From: Macrocybe gigantea
Lineage: Eukaryota; Basidiomycota; Agaricomycetes; Agaricales; Callistosporiaceae
DNA: 64,000 nucleotides
Reading direction: 5' to 3'
Assembly: GCA_011319805.1 (NCBI GenBank)
Contig: SJRY01000272.1
Coordinates: 248,001 to 312,000 of the forward strand
Shown: piece after piece, positions 1 through 9,759 of the stretch
Numbering within the stretch: the stretch's first letter is position 1
Layout of the letters: every line of letters starts with the position of its first letter
Position numbers and translations under genes: made by a program
The notes under the pieces: model-generated
Seen by the model: only the letters and a program-made list of their open reading frames with translations
Databases searched by the model: none
What the model was told of the DNA's origin: nothing

Positions 1-498
1 CCAGGGACTCTCTTCCATCTGACAGTCGCCGAAAATAATTCCGCCGACTTTCCGGGGAGAAAACATTCGATTTCATTGTCCTCAATCACGCAGAATGGAT
101 TCCCTCAAAACTTGGCTGGAGTGCTCCAGACAACCTTCTCTCCTACACCTTTAAGATTCACGCTTAGCCAGTCAGCTTCAGTCGTTACGGACTCTTCTGC
201 TTTCGAACTTGCGAGTCCCAGTGATCCTTCCCACATAGCATCCCCGTTCACTGGGAAGATCGTTCAGCTTCATCCGTGCCTATCGCCTGGCCCGAATACT
301 GCGGGCACGCATCCACAACGCATCAAAAGGGGAGAGACGCTGGTGATTATGACGTTGATGAAAATGGAGAACGCAGTCGTTGCCCCCCACGATGGTGTCT
401 TGGGCAAGGCTGGGAAAGGTGTTAAGGTTGGATCGGTTATCACGGAAGGGATGCTGCTGTGCGTTTTGAATCTAGCCACAGAGACGAGCCGGTTGTAA
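1..498 (+). CDS. C-terminal part of a biotin-dependent carboxylase (probably 3-methylcrotonyl-CoA carboxylase alpha subunit), 5' truncated
   Basis: The frame is open from the left edge to the stop at 496-498, so this is the last exon of a gene that begins outside the window. Its final 80 residues form a biotinyl (BCCP) domain: SPFTGKIVQLHP opens it, MKMEN carries the biotinylated lysine between the two methionines, and VGSVITEGMLLCVL closes it. A terminal biotinyl domain in a fungal mitochondrial protein fits the alpha subunit of methylcrotonyl-CoA carboxylase, which acts in leucine breakdown. TLMKMEN replaces the commoner AMKME and the part upstream of the domain is poorly conserved, so another acyl-CoA carboxylase cannot be excluded. 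The biotinyl domain is certain; the exact enzyme is inferred. Confidence 0.75.
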   Translation, partial: PGTLFHLTVAENNSADFPGRKHSISLSSITQNGFPQNLAGVLQTTFSPTPLRFTLSQSASVVTDSSAFELASPSDPSHIASPFTGKIVQLHPCLSPGPNTAGTHPQRIKRGETLVIMTLMKMENAVVAPHDGVLGKAGKGVKVGSVITEGMLLCVLNLATETSRL

Positions 499-610
499 GG
501 TGACCTTGTACACAATGACGGTGCGCCCGAATTGCAAGGGTATAGCCATGACACAAAATTTCTAATCTGCTACATAGACAAGGTAGGGACCAGGCAATCC
601 TCTGCCTGCG

Positions 611-1745
611 TCATGGCTTATTTGTCGAATTTACGGTCTCGTTTTCTTTTGTAGTTTTGAGAATTTCCTGCCCATCCCTCTCCCAATCATGCCGCGGCAC
701 GTTGTATCCTTCGGTGACGCGAGCGTACAGTGTAGATCCCATTCTAGCCACTGGTTGGAGTTTCGCCGGGTCGATGGACCCACGCTCGTTCAGCACATCA
801 TTCCTTACATGTATGTATTTCACGGAACCCAGAATGAGGGTCGTCGTCAGAATTTCGCCCTTTTCTGGGTCCATGATGTCAATGCATTGCAGTAGCTTGG
901 GGGCAAAGGATATATCAACAGACGAGTCATTGGAAGAGCAGAATCACTCTTGCCTCGCACTCCATGCTAAATGCACTCTCCTTGACTCGAGGAGGCTTGA
1001 CATAGATCTGCATAAGCAGCATATCAGTCCTTAAGTAGTGCTGGCGCTCGGCAGAAGACAAATAGCATACACTTGGTTCTTTGGTTAGTCCGCTCATTGG
1101 CCACTCGCTGACACCTTCAGGGCAGTCAACGGCACAAACATTGGCTTGTTCGACCCAGGGCTCGCTGATGATGTTGACAACAAAGCCTTTGGAATTCTTG
1201 ATGTGATTGACTGTGTCTTTGATGCGCGTGAGCTCCACGCTTCTGGTGCACGAGATGGAAATCACAGGCGGGTATGCGGCTACCTGATGGCATGAGATAT
1301 GCTATAGCCCATGAGCCTACAATGCTTCTCGACCACGAACCTGATTGAACCAACTGGTGGTTGTTAGATTCGGTGAGCCTTTCAAAAAATGACTTTGGGG
1401 CAATACCTGAACGGTGCAAGATTCTCCGTTCCGTCCTCCGAAACAGTTGACACAAATGCGACGGGTCTCGGCACGATTCCACTGATCATCAGTCCATATA
1501 TCCTCCTATCGTCATTTGGAACGAATCAGATGTTTAAAAGTTTCAAGTGAAAAACAATGTCTACTTTGGATCTTCCTTCGTAGCATTAAATGTCGTGAAC
1601 CCGGCCTTCAGGCCCTCCATCCAACGCTGGCCTTCAGGAGTGGCGCCGATAGGTTGACCGTAATTCCAATCTGGATTCGGGGAGGAGTATAGAGAGAAAT
1701 CCACAGCGCGATTGAGAGGGGGAGATCAGGTAAAGTCGAAGACAT
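611..1745 (-). CDS. Flavoprotein of the flavin-reductase-like (DIM6/NTAB) family
   Basis: Six exons rebuild a roughly 250-residue protein with the fungal flavin-reductase-like FMN-binding fold. Recognisable pieces, in order, are WNYGQPIGATPEGQRW, MISGIVPRPVAFVSTVSEDG, APFSWFNQ, AAYPPVISISC, NSKGFVVNIISEPWVEQAN, KPPRVKESAFSMECE and TTTLILGSVKYIHVRNDVLN. Such proteins bind FMN and are predicted NAD(P)H-dependent flavin reductases or oxygenases; the substrate is unknown. Exon 3 (1353-1341) is a 13-nt microexon coding most of SWFNQ. The intron at 953-896 begins with GC (GCAAGA) and ends in AG. The natural start (1745) is out of frame with the conserved body unless one base is added in the G5 run at 1718-1722, which probably reflects a lost base. 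It lies tail-to-tail with the carboxylase gene. Confidence 0.82.
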
Positions 1746-1897
1746 GGCTGTGGGGAGATGACCTGCAGATGTGGACCGGAGTTGGAGAACGTGTGCGAAC
1801 TTCTTTTTGTATGTCTGTGGAATGTGCAGGGCTATAAGACTCTGACACGACGTCGCATGATATATATGTTGTTATATCTTTATCGTCTCACTGGCAA

Positions 1898-2413
1898 GCA
1901 CTACCATTTATTTGCCTGAAAGTCTGAATTTCGGAAACCACCCCTGCAAACGCGACGGCATCGGTCACACGATTATGAAATTTGACATCTGGTGAATTCG
2001 AAGGATTCACTCTAAACGAGGCAAGAGAAGACAAAACAGGAGGACAATGGACTTACGGCCGTATGGTTTCGGAGATAGTCGCTCTGACAACGTATTTGCA
2101 GGGGAAGGATTAATACCATGGTCTTTATGTAAATCCCGCAAACACTGATCTGCGCCGTTGTAGAGAGCGGATGTTGGAGACAAGGATACCGCTGCAGCAG
2201 TGGAACTGGGAGGAATAACCTGCGTGTGGCTAAGAAAACCTGCATTTGCTCCTGCAGCCACACGCTCGAGCCCCCGCTTGTAGACAGAGCAAGTTCACGA
2301 GACAGGTCGCCGGATTGTAAAGATGTGTATCCAGAAGCTTGAGCGAAGTTTGTGAACTCGAGAGGTGCAAGGGCAGAGAAAAGTGCGTCGAGCGCGTAAG
2401 AAATAGATGTCAT
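1898..2413 (-). CDS. Hypothetical protein, weak multi-exon model
   Basis: Three segments join with correct GT-AG phases: the start at 2413 (MTSISYALDALFSALAPLEF), a 47-nt intron after SGDLS, a serine/proline-rich middle (AGFLSHTQVIPPSSTAAAV), a second intron after PKPYG, and a tail ending in QINGSACQ near 1898. The result is about 140 residues with no recognised domain and no obvious signal peptide or membrane segment. A further open stretch at 2478-2600 on the same strand, with a good GTAAGT donor, could be an upstream exon, but I could not join it in frame. The consistent splice phases are the only support; no homolog is recognised. Confidence 0.3.
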
Positions 2414-2950
2414 CTAAATCCCGCACCTAGAACCCGTTCCGAGTTACTCAAACCTGCTGCTGCAAGATTTAAGTGTTTCATAGGTTCGGGGAGAAAACAA
2501 AGAACTTACCATTTGAATGTTCATTTCCACTGTTGTAACAGGAAGAGAATGAACTGGTGTTCGACGTGTATTGGAGAAGACCATGTGATGTACTCATGAT
2601 TGAATCTGTGGAAATGCAAGAATCAACCTTTATCTTCGAAAGATCATCAAACCCCTTCAAGCCACATCAACATGCCACAATGTTACATGTGCTTACGGCC
2701 CTTTTACAGCAATTGGGCCCTCCAATTGTTTTCGCATGGATGAAAAGGCGGTTCACGAAACAATGACCTTCGCTAAATGGCCGGATTTCAAGATGCCGGA
2801 TCATGATAACATCGAAACCAATGGGAATATGCTGGGTAATTCTCTAAGACTTGTATCAGAATTGGTAGTTGGACGGCGCACGAGAGATCTCATGATAGCG
2901 GGCGCCAAGTCATTTCGCCGATATCGCTGATAACATCATCGCTGACCACC

Positions 2951-4671
2951 ATGAACTCGCAGTCATCAGTTGGTGAGCCCCAGTGTAAGCCAGAACTGTC
3001 GTTTGCCACGACTGAATCTTTTACAGGCCAAGTGCTAGGCAATGTCAAACCCACTGAAAACCCTATCGAATGGAACAAGGGCTGGGACGTTGTTCTCGAG
3101 AGAGATCCTGACGTGAGCCAGATAGCAAAGATATTGCAAAAAGACTATGCCTCGATTCCGGAGCGTCTCCTCACCGACGTCCGATTTGGCCTTCGGGACC
3201 TTCGTAGCATCCAAAACACCCTCTCCTCTCAGGCTCGGCTCGCCCTCAACAATGACTTTGAGGCCAAGTGGAAGAGGTGCTCTCACGCTACTCGACGGAA
3301 CCATCTACTTGAAGGCTTGGTCCGGGCCGTGATTATGCATCCGGAACATGAGCACTGCCGTCTCTTCTGCAGCGATGTCACGCTCAAAGCTGTGAACGAT
3401 CGCGACGGCAGCGCCTTCCTTCGTGTCATGAGGGAATACATTGACAACGCCACGGCGCCAGTGGACACGCCACACCATTTTCGCCACCCTACATGGTACC
3501 GCCATCTGGAGAGAGCACGAGCAAAAGACAAAAACAGCCTCGATACTGCAATCTGGGAATTGATGCAAATCCAGCGAGACGAGTATATTGGTGACTCTTC
3601 TGTCCTAGTCCTCTTCTGTTTCTCTCTCATAGCGACTCCAGGTTCCTTCGCAATCGGCACACTTCAGTCCTTCAATGGCGAGGCTCGCACATCTGCCAAG
3701 ACCCTGCCCCTTCTCAACCCACAATGGCGGGAGGATGCTGCCAAATTGAAGAAAAAGCTCGGGAAGGATGCGTACAAGACCATGGTTCATGAATTGAAGG
3801 AGAAGAAGAAAGGGGCCGTCCGACAATGCGAGGCATGCGGGAGAGTAGGATCTGCCGAGAATCCGCTCTTGGAATGTCGACGGTGTCTGGAGAACATGAA
3901 GCGGAGAGTTTACTATTGCAACAAGTAGGTGGGCACAGGCGCTCAGCAAATTAGCTCACCCTATCTTCAGAGACTGCCAGCGCCAAGATTGGAAAGTCCA
4001 CAAGCAGATTTGCGGCAAACCCCTGACACTGGAGTCGGCAAAGAGTACTGTGCCATGTTCCAATCCATGGGAGGAGTACATGGCTGTCCCCAATATGATT
4101 CCCCCTCCTGCGGCTGGCTTCAGTCGCTCCCTCGCTCTCCGGACTCAGATTAGCAAGCTGACAGAACTGCCCGGGACTGTCAGCTACGTTCTTTTTTCGG
4201 AGAATGGTACCTCGCATAATGTCAGCATTGAAGAAGCTGCCCACCGTCTCGCCTTTGTAACGACCCGAAACGAGGCATTCGAAGATGGATCGATGCCCGC
4301 CGTAGCTGCCTTGTCTCAGTATCTCGTCCAACACGGAGCGCGGCTCGCCGGTGCAAACATCCCGACATCGGCCATCATCAAGCAGCTCTCTTCCGAATTT
4401 CCCGGTGTGGAGATCGTCCAGGCGGTCAGAATGATGGACTTTGCGTTGGCTCAGGATGCCCGGACACGAGGGCGGACAGCCATCGAGATCCAAGCTGAAC
4501 ATGCAAATGACATCGAAGACATTTGTGATACGATGGAGGCGGGGTTGTCCACACTTACAGATGCGGTGAGTGTGAATTTGACTTGAATATGTCGATGACC
4601 GTCATTGACAGAAGACTTCGAGATCAATTGAACTGTTGGTTTGTTCTGGAAATCAGTATGTAACAGTATGA
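2951..4671 (+). CDS. MYND zinc-finger protein
   Basis: Exons 2951-3590, 3633-3924 and 3971-4564 plus a short last exon (from about 4612) encode about 540 residues. The centre carries a MYND finger: CEACGRVG, then LECRRC, YYCNK across the 3925-3970 intron, and DCQRQDWKVHKQICGK, giving the C-x2-C, C-x2-C, C-x3-C and H-x3-C zinc ligands. MYND fingers mediate protein contacts; here the flanking domains are unrecognised, so the role is unknown. The 42-nt stretch 3591-3632 has GT and AG ends, is a multiple of three and contains no stop. Leaving it in would add a hydrophobic VLVLFCFSL insert, so it is more likely a small intron than coding sequence. No frame break is needed elsewhere. Confidence 0.78.
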
Positions 4672-5162
4672 CGAGCGCCTTATTCAAGTCATCATTGTCT
4701 TGTGTGCTAGAAGGGCAGTCTTTGTTGACCAAAGATCTTTTTGAGGGGAAGCTATTCTGACGGCCTCGCCACAACTTTCTGAACCGAATGCGGAAGCTCT
4801 AGCCCATCAAAAATTAGTTCTCAATGCGTTTGAACGCTATTCTGTCTTTGAGACGCTGGAATTGTCCTTATCGCCAGGACGGGGTAATGTTACTGTGTCA
4901 CATGTATTTGCAGACGACAAGAAATTCGATAGTCAGATTTCTCAAAGCCTGATTCATCTTTGCAGTAGGGGTGACTGGGCATATAGATAGTCAGTTGCAT
5001 GAAGACGAGAATGCCTGACTGTTGGAGGACTCTGAGCAAGAGTAGGTGTTGTTACATTGCTAGAATACGCTTCCTATATAATACAACATCTTTCATACAA
5101 GCAACATTCATGTGTGTGATGAGAAGTCCATGCTGAAGTCTATGCATATTTACCAATGTCAT
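4672..5162. other. Intergenic stretch, nothing recognised
   Basis: About 490 bases lie between the convergent 3' ends of the MYND gene and the metalloprotease gene. I see no conserved reading frame, RNA gene or repeat; it presumably holds the two 3' untranslated regions and terminators. Confidence 0.5.
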
Positions 5163-6373
5163 CTATGCTTTGACAGCTCTGAAGGTGCGCGTCTGGGCTC
5201 TGATTCGAGTGATCTGACCAGGTGTAAAATCACGCATACAGGCGTCGTCGGAGTAGTCCATGAAGTTGTCTGTGTTACCGTCATTTATGACAACAGTGAC
5301 AAAAAAAAGATGTTGAGCAATTCGCTCACGAATCGGGTCGGCACCGTGACCTGGGCAGGTGTCGCGTTTTTTGGGGCATCCGTAGTTCGGCGTTGCTTCG
5401 GCAGGCGTGTCGTCAACGGAATCACCTTCGCCAGTACAGCCACCCTGGGACAGGCTTTATAGGCAGGTTTGTCATATACAGGAGCACATATTTTTCATAC
5501 CTGGAAGGTGTGGTACAGCCCAAGCCAGTGCCCGATTTCGTGCGTCAGCGTCCGGCCCAAATTGAACTTTGGACTCGATCCTCCCGGCATGGTCGTATAG
5601 CGGATTACCACTCCGTCCATTTTTGGTGCGCCTGCATAGTCCGAAGGAAAGGTGGCATATCCCAGCACACCATTGTTCTCGGACGAGACGTTGACAAATC
5701 TATAAAAAATGTTGGGCACGCCGCAGGTTAAAGATAGACAGACGACGTACCCAACCGTATATACATTGAGTACTGAAGCGTTTCCTGTTCTGAACACTTG
5801 TTTCATAGCGGACTCTTCCGGACTGAAAGGCACAATGAGTTATAAGGCATGAAAGGCAATCGGGGGAAAAAAGCACTCGCGTGTCGGTGCAGCACTCTCA
5901 AACCACTGTTTACTGACGACCCGCGTCGTATTGACGTGATTCCATTTGATGCTTGCTTTTTTGTAGTCTTTGTTGAGTACGTCGACCTGGGCCTTTATCT
6001 GGTCATCTCTAGAAGAAGATGACGAGCACAGTCGGGTCGAAATAAACGTGTACTTACGGCACCCAGCCACCTTCGGTCGTCTCATTCGCGGTGATGATAT
6101 GGAAATGGACGTCGATACTTATTGTCACGTTCGGATCGCCCGGTGGCACCCTAGATGCTGCGAATTTGCGCTCCACTGCCAAGAGCCTCTCCTTCGTGAT
6201 ATGAACTCCGCAGCTCCTGAAAGGCGGTCAACCTGTCTAGTTCAAAATGATGAAAGCATGGATATACCGGCAACTGACCTATGAGGTCCTTCGACATCTC
6301 GGATGTCATGAGGCAGAGCAAAGGTGGAAGAGAGCGTGAAGAACAGGGCCAGAAAGCTCAGTGGATAGAACAT
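5163..6373 (-). CDS. Secreted M43B (pappalysin-type) zinc metalloprotease
   Basis: The reconstructed protein of about 285 residues begins with a clear signal peptide ([19 protein letters not shown]) and is therefore secreted. The zinc-binding HExxHxxGxxH motif is seen as [13 protein letters not shown]. The C-terminal part has the family pattern [36 protein letters not shown] and [12 protein letters not shown], which includes the Met-turn (NFMDYSDD) and disulphide cysteines. Introns interrupt it after GPHR, GGWVP, PTR, TVG, HTFQ and DPI, all with correct phases. Fungal M43B enzymes degrade extracellular protein for nutrition or host and substrate interaction. A TATATAAGG box lies about 170 nt upstream. 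The coding frame is intact. Confidence 0.9.
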
Positions 6374-6540
6374 GGTTGTCGAATGCTTGTAGATCTTGCA
6401 AGATTACGAGTACAGAAATTGGCTGAGATTCGTCAAGAAGAGGTCGTAAAGAGTCGTGAAGGGGAAAAGTGGATGGGGCGAATACCGGAACGTAATGAGC
6501 TTTCGAGTATTATGATTCCTTTCATGTCTGGGCTGAGTGG

Positions 6541-6549
6541 CCTTATATA
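6541..6549 (-). promoter_or_regulatory. TATA box of the M43B metalloprotease
   Basis: TATATAAGG on the minus strand, about 170 nt upstream of the metalloprotease start codon at 6373. The position and match suggest a core promoter with a long 5' leader. Confidence 0.45.
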
Positions 6550-7714
6550 CATCATTGGCGAACTGCATAATGAACACCATCGGTTGCGTTCTTGACAATC
6601 ATCCACTTCGTTCGCATGGCAACCTGGCTGGATGGAGCTGCGAGTCCGAGTTGGGTCGATCAGAACAAAGGGAGTAAAGATGAGTGATACCCAGCTCCGA
6701 GAGGGGTGCCTGGTCAAAAAGCATCATCAGTGTCTATGTAACACATTGCCTGCGTCGCTTTCCACAATCTGAGAGCCAGTCGCTGGATTTGTGAGGTATA
6801 TAAATTGAGCGATGGGATGGAAGAACAATCGTGAAGCGAGGACGATCAGATTGCTGGACCAGATTCGGATGTGGCTGTTCAACGACAACCTGTAATTAGC
6901 AGTGCATGAGTTGCTGGCAACGCTGCATCGAGTTGTCTACTTACCTCTCCTTTGTGGACCCAACCTCAATGGCGGTGAAATTGGCAACCGGACCATATCG
7001 CTAACAATCTCTTCGCCTTGTTGGTACAAAACAGAGCCGGTTACGAGGCCGAGTTTACGAGACTAGGAAGTCTTTCGCAAGCATCATCCTCCCGTGCAGG
7101 ATTGAATGGGTGCGAAAGTAGGAGGGATCTAGATAGGACGGCACTGTGGTGAGGGGAAAAAAATCTAGTATGGAACACGACATCGACGAGACGGAGGATA
7201 GAATACAGAGTGAGTCTGAAAGAGAGATGAGATGCAGCATGGTGCCAGATCTGCTGCTTTTGCTGCTATGTGCACACACCGTCCGGTGTGTAGTCTGCGC
7301 CTGTCTCTGTCGTAATGGAATCGCCGGCTCCGTAAGCTGTGGCTTGATAGAGGCTGGAGTGCTGTAGGCGAGGACTTTGGAGAAGTAATGATGACAAGAG
7401 AGAAGGTGCAAATCAACTTTCGGCGTAGAGGCTTCAGGAGTGATATGGCAGATGGGACGACGGAGAGGCGATTTTCATGCAAATTGCAAGCTGTAACTCC
7501 CTTTCATGCAAGTTTTCTATGTACAATAAATACATAATATCGATAGATAGGGCAGAAAGCAGGATAGGATACTTACAAAAGCAAAGCAAGCACATTCATG
7601 TCATGAAATACGCCAAACGCATTGTAACGCGATGATAAATAAGGGAGAGGGATTGACGAGGAGACAAGATTCGGGGAGGGTATACAGAGAAGAAAAGATA
7701 TAATTTATTTCGTC
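6550..7714. other. Intergenic region without a recognised gene
   Basis: About 1.2 kb between the metalloprotease promoter and the 3' end of the 7TM gene. Short open frames occur on both strands, but none has conserved motifs or joins by introns into a convincing protein. A TATATAAATT sequence at about 6797 is followed only by a 27-codon frame. Confidence 0.4.
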
Positions 7715-9049
7715 TCAACATATGTTTGATGGTGTCTCTAGACTAGACGCGCCGGATGCATTTGACGGCGGAAGAGAGCCTTCCGCAACAGAAATCATGT
7801 TTTTCGTTTGCAGACTGTCGATCTGCTCGGAGGACAAGTGATCTGTAAGTTCGGTCAGAACGATGGGATTAGTAGGCGAGTCGTTGCGCGGCGAGCCGGA
7901 AGAAGGTCCGGTCGCATTAGATGCGTTGCGGTATCGCGTGTTTTCGACCTCGTATTCTATGTCGCGCGAATGTTGACGGCAGACGCGATAGACGAACGAT
8001 ACGACTACGAGAATGTTGCAGACGATCATCGAGACTGCGGCCTGGGACAGATGATTGCAGGAAGGATCTATGTGAACTACCTTATACACACCTCCATCTG
8101 ACCCATCATGATGACGTAGGCGGTCCGCGTCTTTCCAGTAAATATGCGGGTATATATCATGATCGCGTACACCGAGGTCATGATGAGCGTGACGAGGGTT
8201 GCGGAGAACAGTGACAAGACGAGGGTGCGTTCATTCCTGTGAAGCCGGACGCTCCGGAGTTTGTACACCGGGAGGACGAAGATCACAATGTCAGCGTATA
8301 GCTCGGCTTGATGTGTCGAGATGGGATCGTGAGTTTGTATGCAGAGGCGCAGGATAAGGACTCACTACAAGTCCGTACAATACCGGCCGTTTTGTTGCCA
8401 CAACCGATGACTATGGAAGTCGATCGATGCCAGGAGGTGTCTTTCAAGCAGCGGTCCATCATCAGAGGGATCCACGCGATGAAACACATCACGAAGGAGA
8501 CCACGAAGCCCAGTGAGATCTTGTACAGTCTGTCCCAAGCTGGTAAAATTCGGACGATCGATAGCCCAAGGCTAATACGGGTCCACCTTTTTTTTTTCAG
8601 ACGTGACCAATGCAGTAATCAGCTTTCAGCGGAAGAATGACGGCCTTTAAATAGCCGGGGGCTCACCATATAACGACGAGGAACGCTGCGGAGGTCACCC
8701 AATGGAGCGCAATCTTTCCTCGGAGGTCAACGTGTCCAGGGTCTGTATGAATTCACATTTCAGCCTGCCGAAACGACGAGCAGTATTGAAGAGCGACCTT
8801 TGTCATAAACTCGGAGGAACATGGTTATCAGCGTCAGTGCATCGGCGACGAGGGCAGGGATGGCAGCATAATCATCCCACCAGATGCGACGCATCTGGTG
8901 GCGATAGACCAATCGGAAGAGTGTGCTAGCTATTGCGATAAGGTGCAGAACGCAAGCGCATGCTTAAAAATAATCATGGAATTTAAATGGTCGCAGGACA
9001 ACGGAAGAAAATTACCTTTCCAAACCGTAAGATTTGGTGGCGGGAGCAT
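7715..9049 (-). CDS. Pth11/rhodopsin-like seven-transmembrane protein
   Basis: Exons starting at 9049 (MLPPPNLTVWK) give a roughly 350-residue membrane protein. Seen in order are LHLIAIASTLFRLVYRH with RRIWWDDYAAIPALVADALT, HWVTSAAFLVVIW, RISLGLSIVRILPAW, KISLGFVVSFVMCFIAWIP, a polar loop with paired cysteines, VIFVLPVYKLRSVRLHR, LSLFSATLVTLIMTSVYAIM and AAVSMIVCNILVVVSFVYR. The WWDD motif after helix 1 is typical of the large basidiomycete family related to Pth11-like receptors. The C-terminus is a serine-rich cytoplasmic tail. Such proteins are presumed surface sensors, but ligand and output are unknown. All junctions are GT-AG and in frame. Confidence 0.78.
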
Positions 9050-9759
9050 ATCGGACGTCAAAGGGGGTACCGGTAGGATTCACGGGTGGGTGAGGGGATT
9101 GAAATGGTCCAGAGTGCTACTTAAGAGGGCCATGGACGAAAACCAGACAAAATGTAATTGGTTTTAGTCCCGTGAACCAGACGTTCAGTTTTCGGTTGAA
9201 CCCTGTGGCGGGTTCCCACCATGAGAGCCATGTCGATGGATTTTGAATTCTATTTGCTGGCTGGGTCGAAGTTGGGTTTAGTACAGGGCACATTTGAGAA
9301 AAGACTAGGGTGCGTCGGAGCGGTTGCAATTTCCGCTTGGCTGGGTTTACTTTATTCGAGCAACTCGGTCGTTCTCAGCTTTCCTAAAGAAACTGCGGCA
9401 GCGGATGCATTCCGCCTTTTGAGTCGGTCGGCGTAGCAACCAGTGTTGAAATACATCCATCCCTAGCCAATTTGTGACATGTCGGAGCCATTGTAATCGC
9501 AGACAGGGTTGAAGATATGCTATGTAGAAGCCAATGCCTCAATGTGTCACCTGCCTTTTCTGATTATGTCAGCAATCAATCCACGTCGAAAAAGTTCCTC
9601 AAACTCTGCCTAGCCTGACATTGACACGCCCTTGTTTTCTGTCCAAAACCTGCTGCGGTTTTACATTATCGTCGTCGTCGTTGAAAGTTGCAAAAACATA
9701 TTCACGACTGGGCCGCTAGCTCCAGGTTATCTTTTCTTGGCATTAGAGGCCCGTCGTCG
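9050..9759. promoter_or_regulatory. Shared upstream region of two divergent genes
   Basis: The 0.7 kb between the 7TM gene (minus) and the sphingoid-base-phosphate phosphatase (plus) must hold both promoters. I see no clear TATA box, repeat or conserved frame. Confidence 0.4.

Noticed and set aside
7055..7482. Overlapping minus-strand frames of 105-118 codons
   Set aside because: Low-complexity serine/leucine-rich translations without motifs; they overlap each other in different frames.
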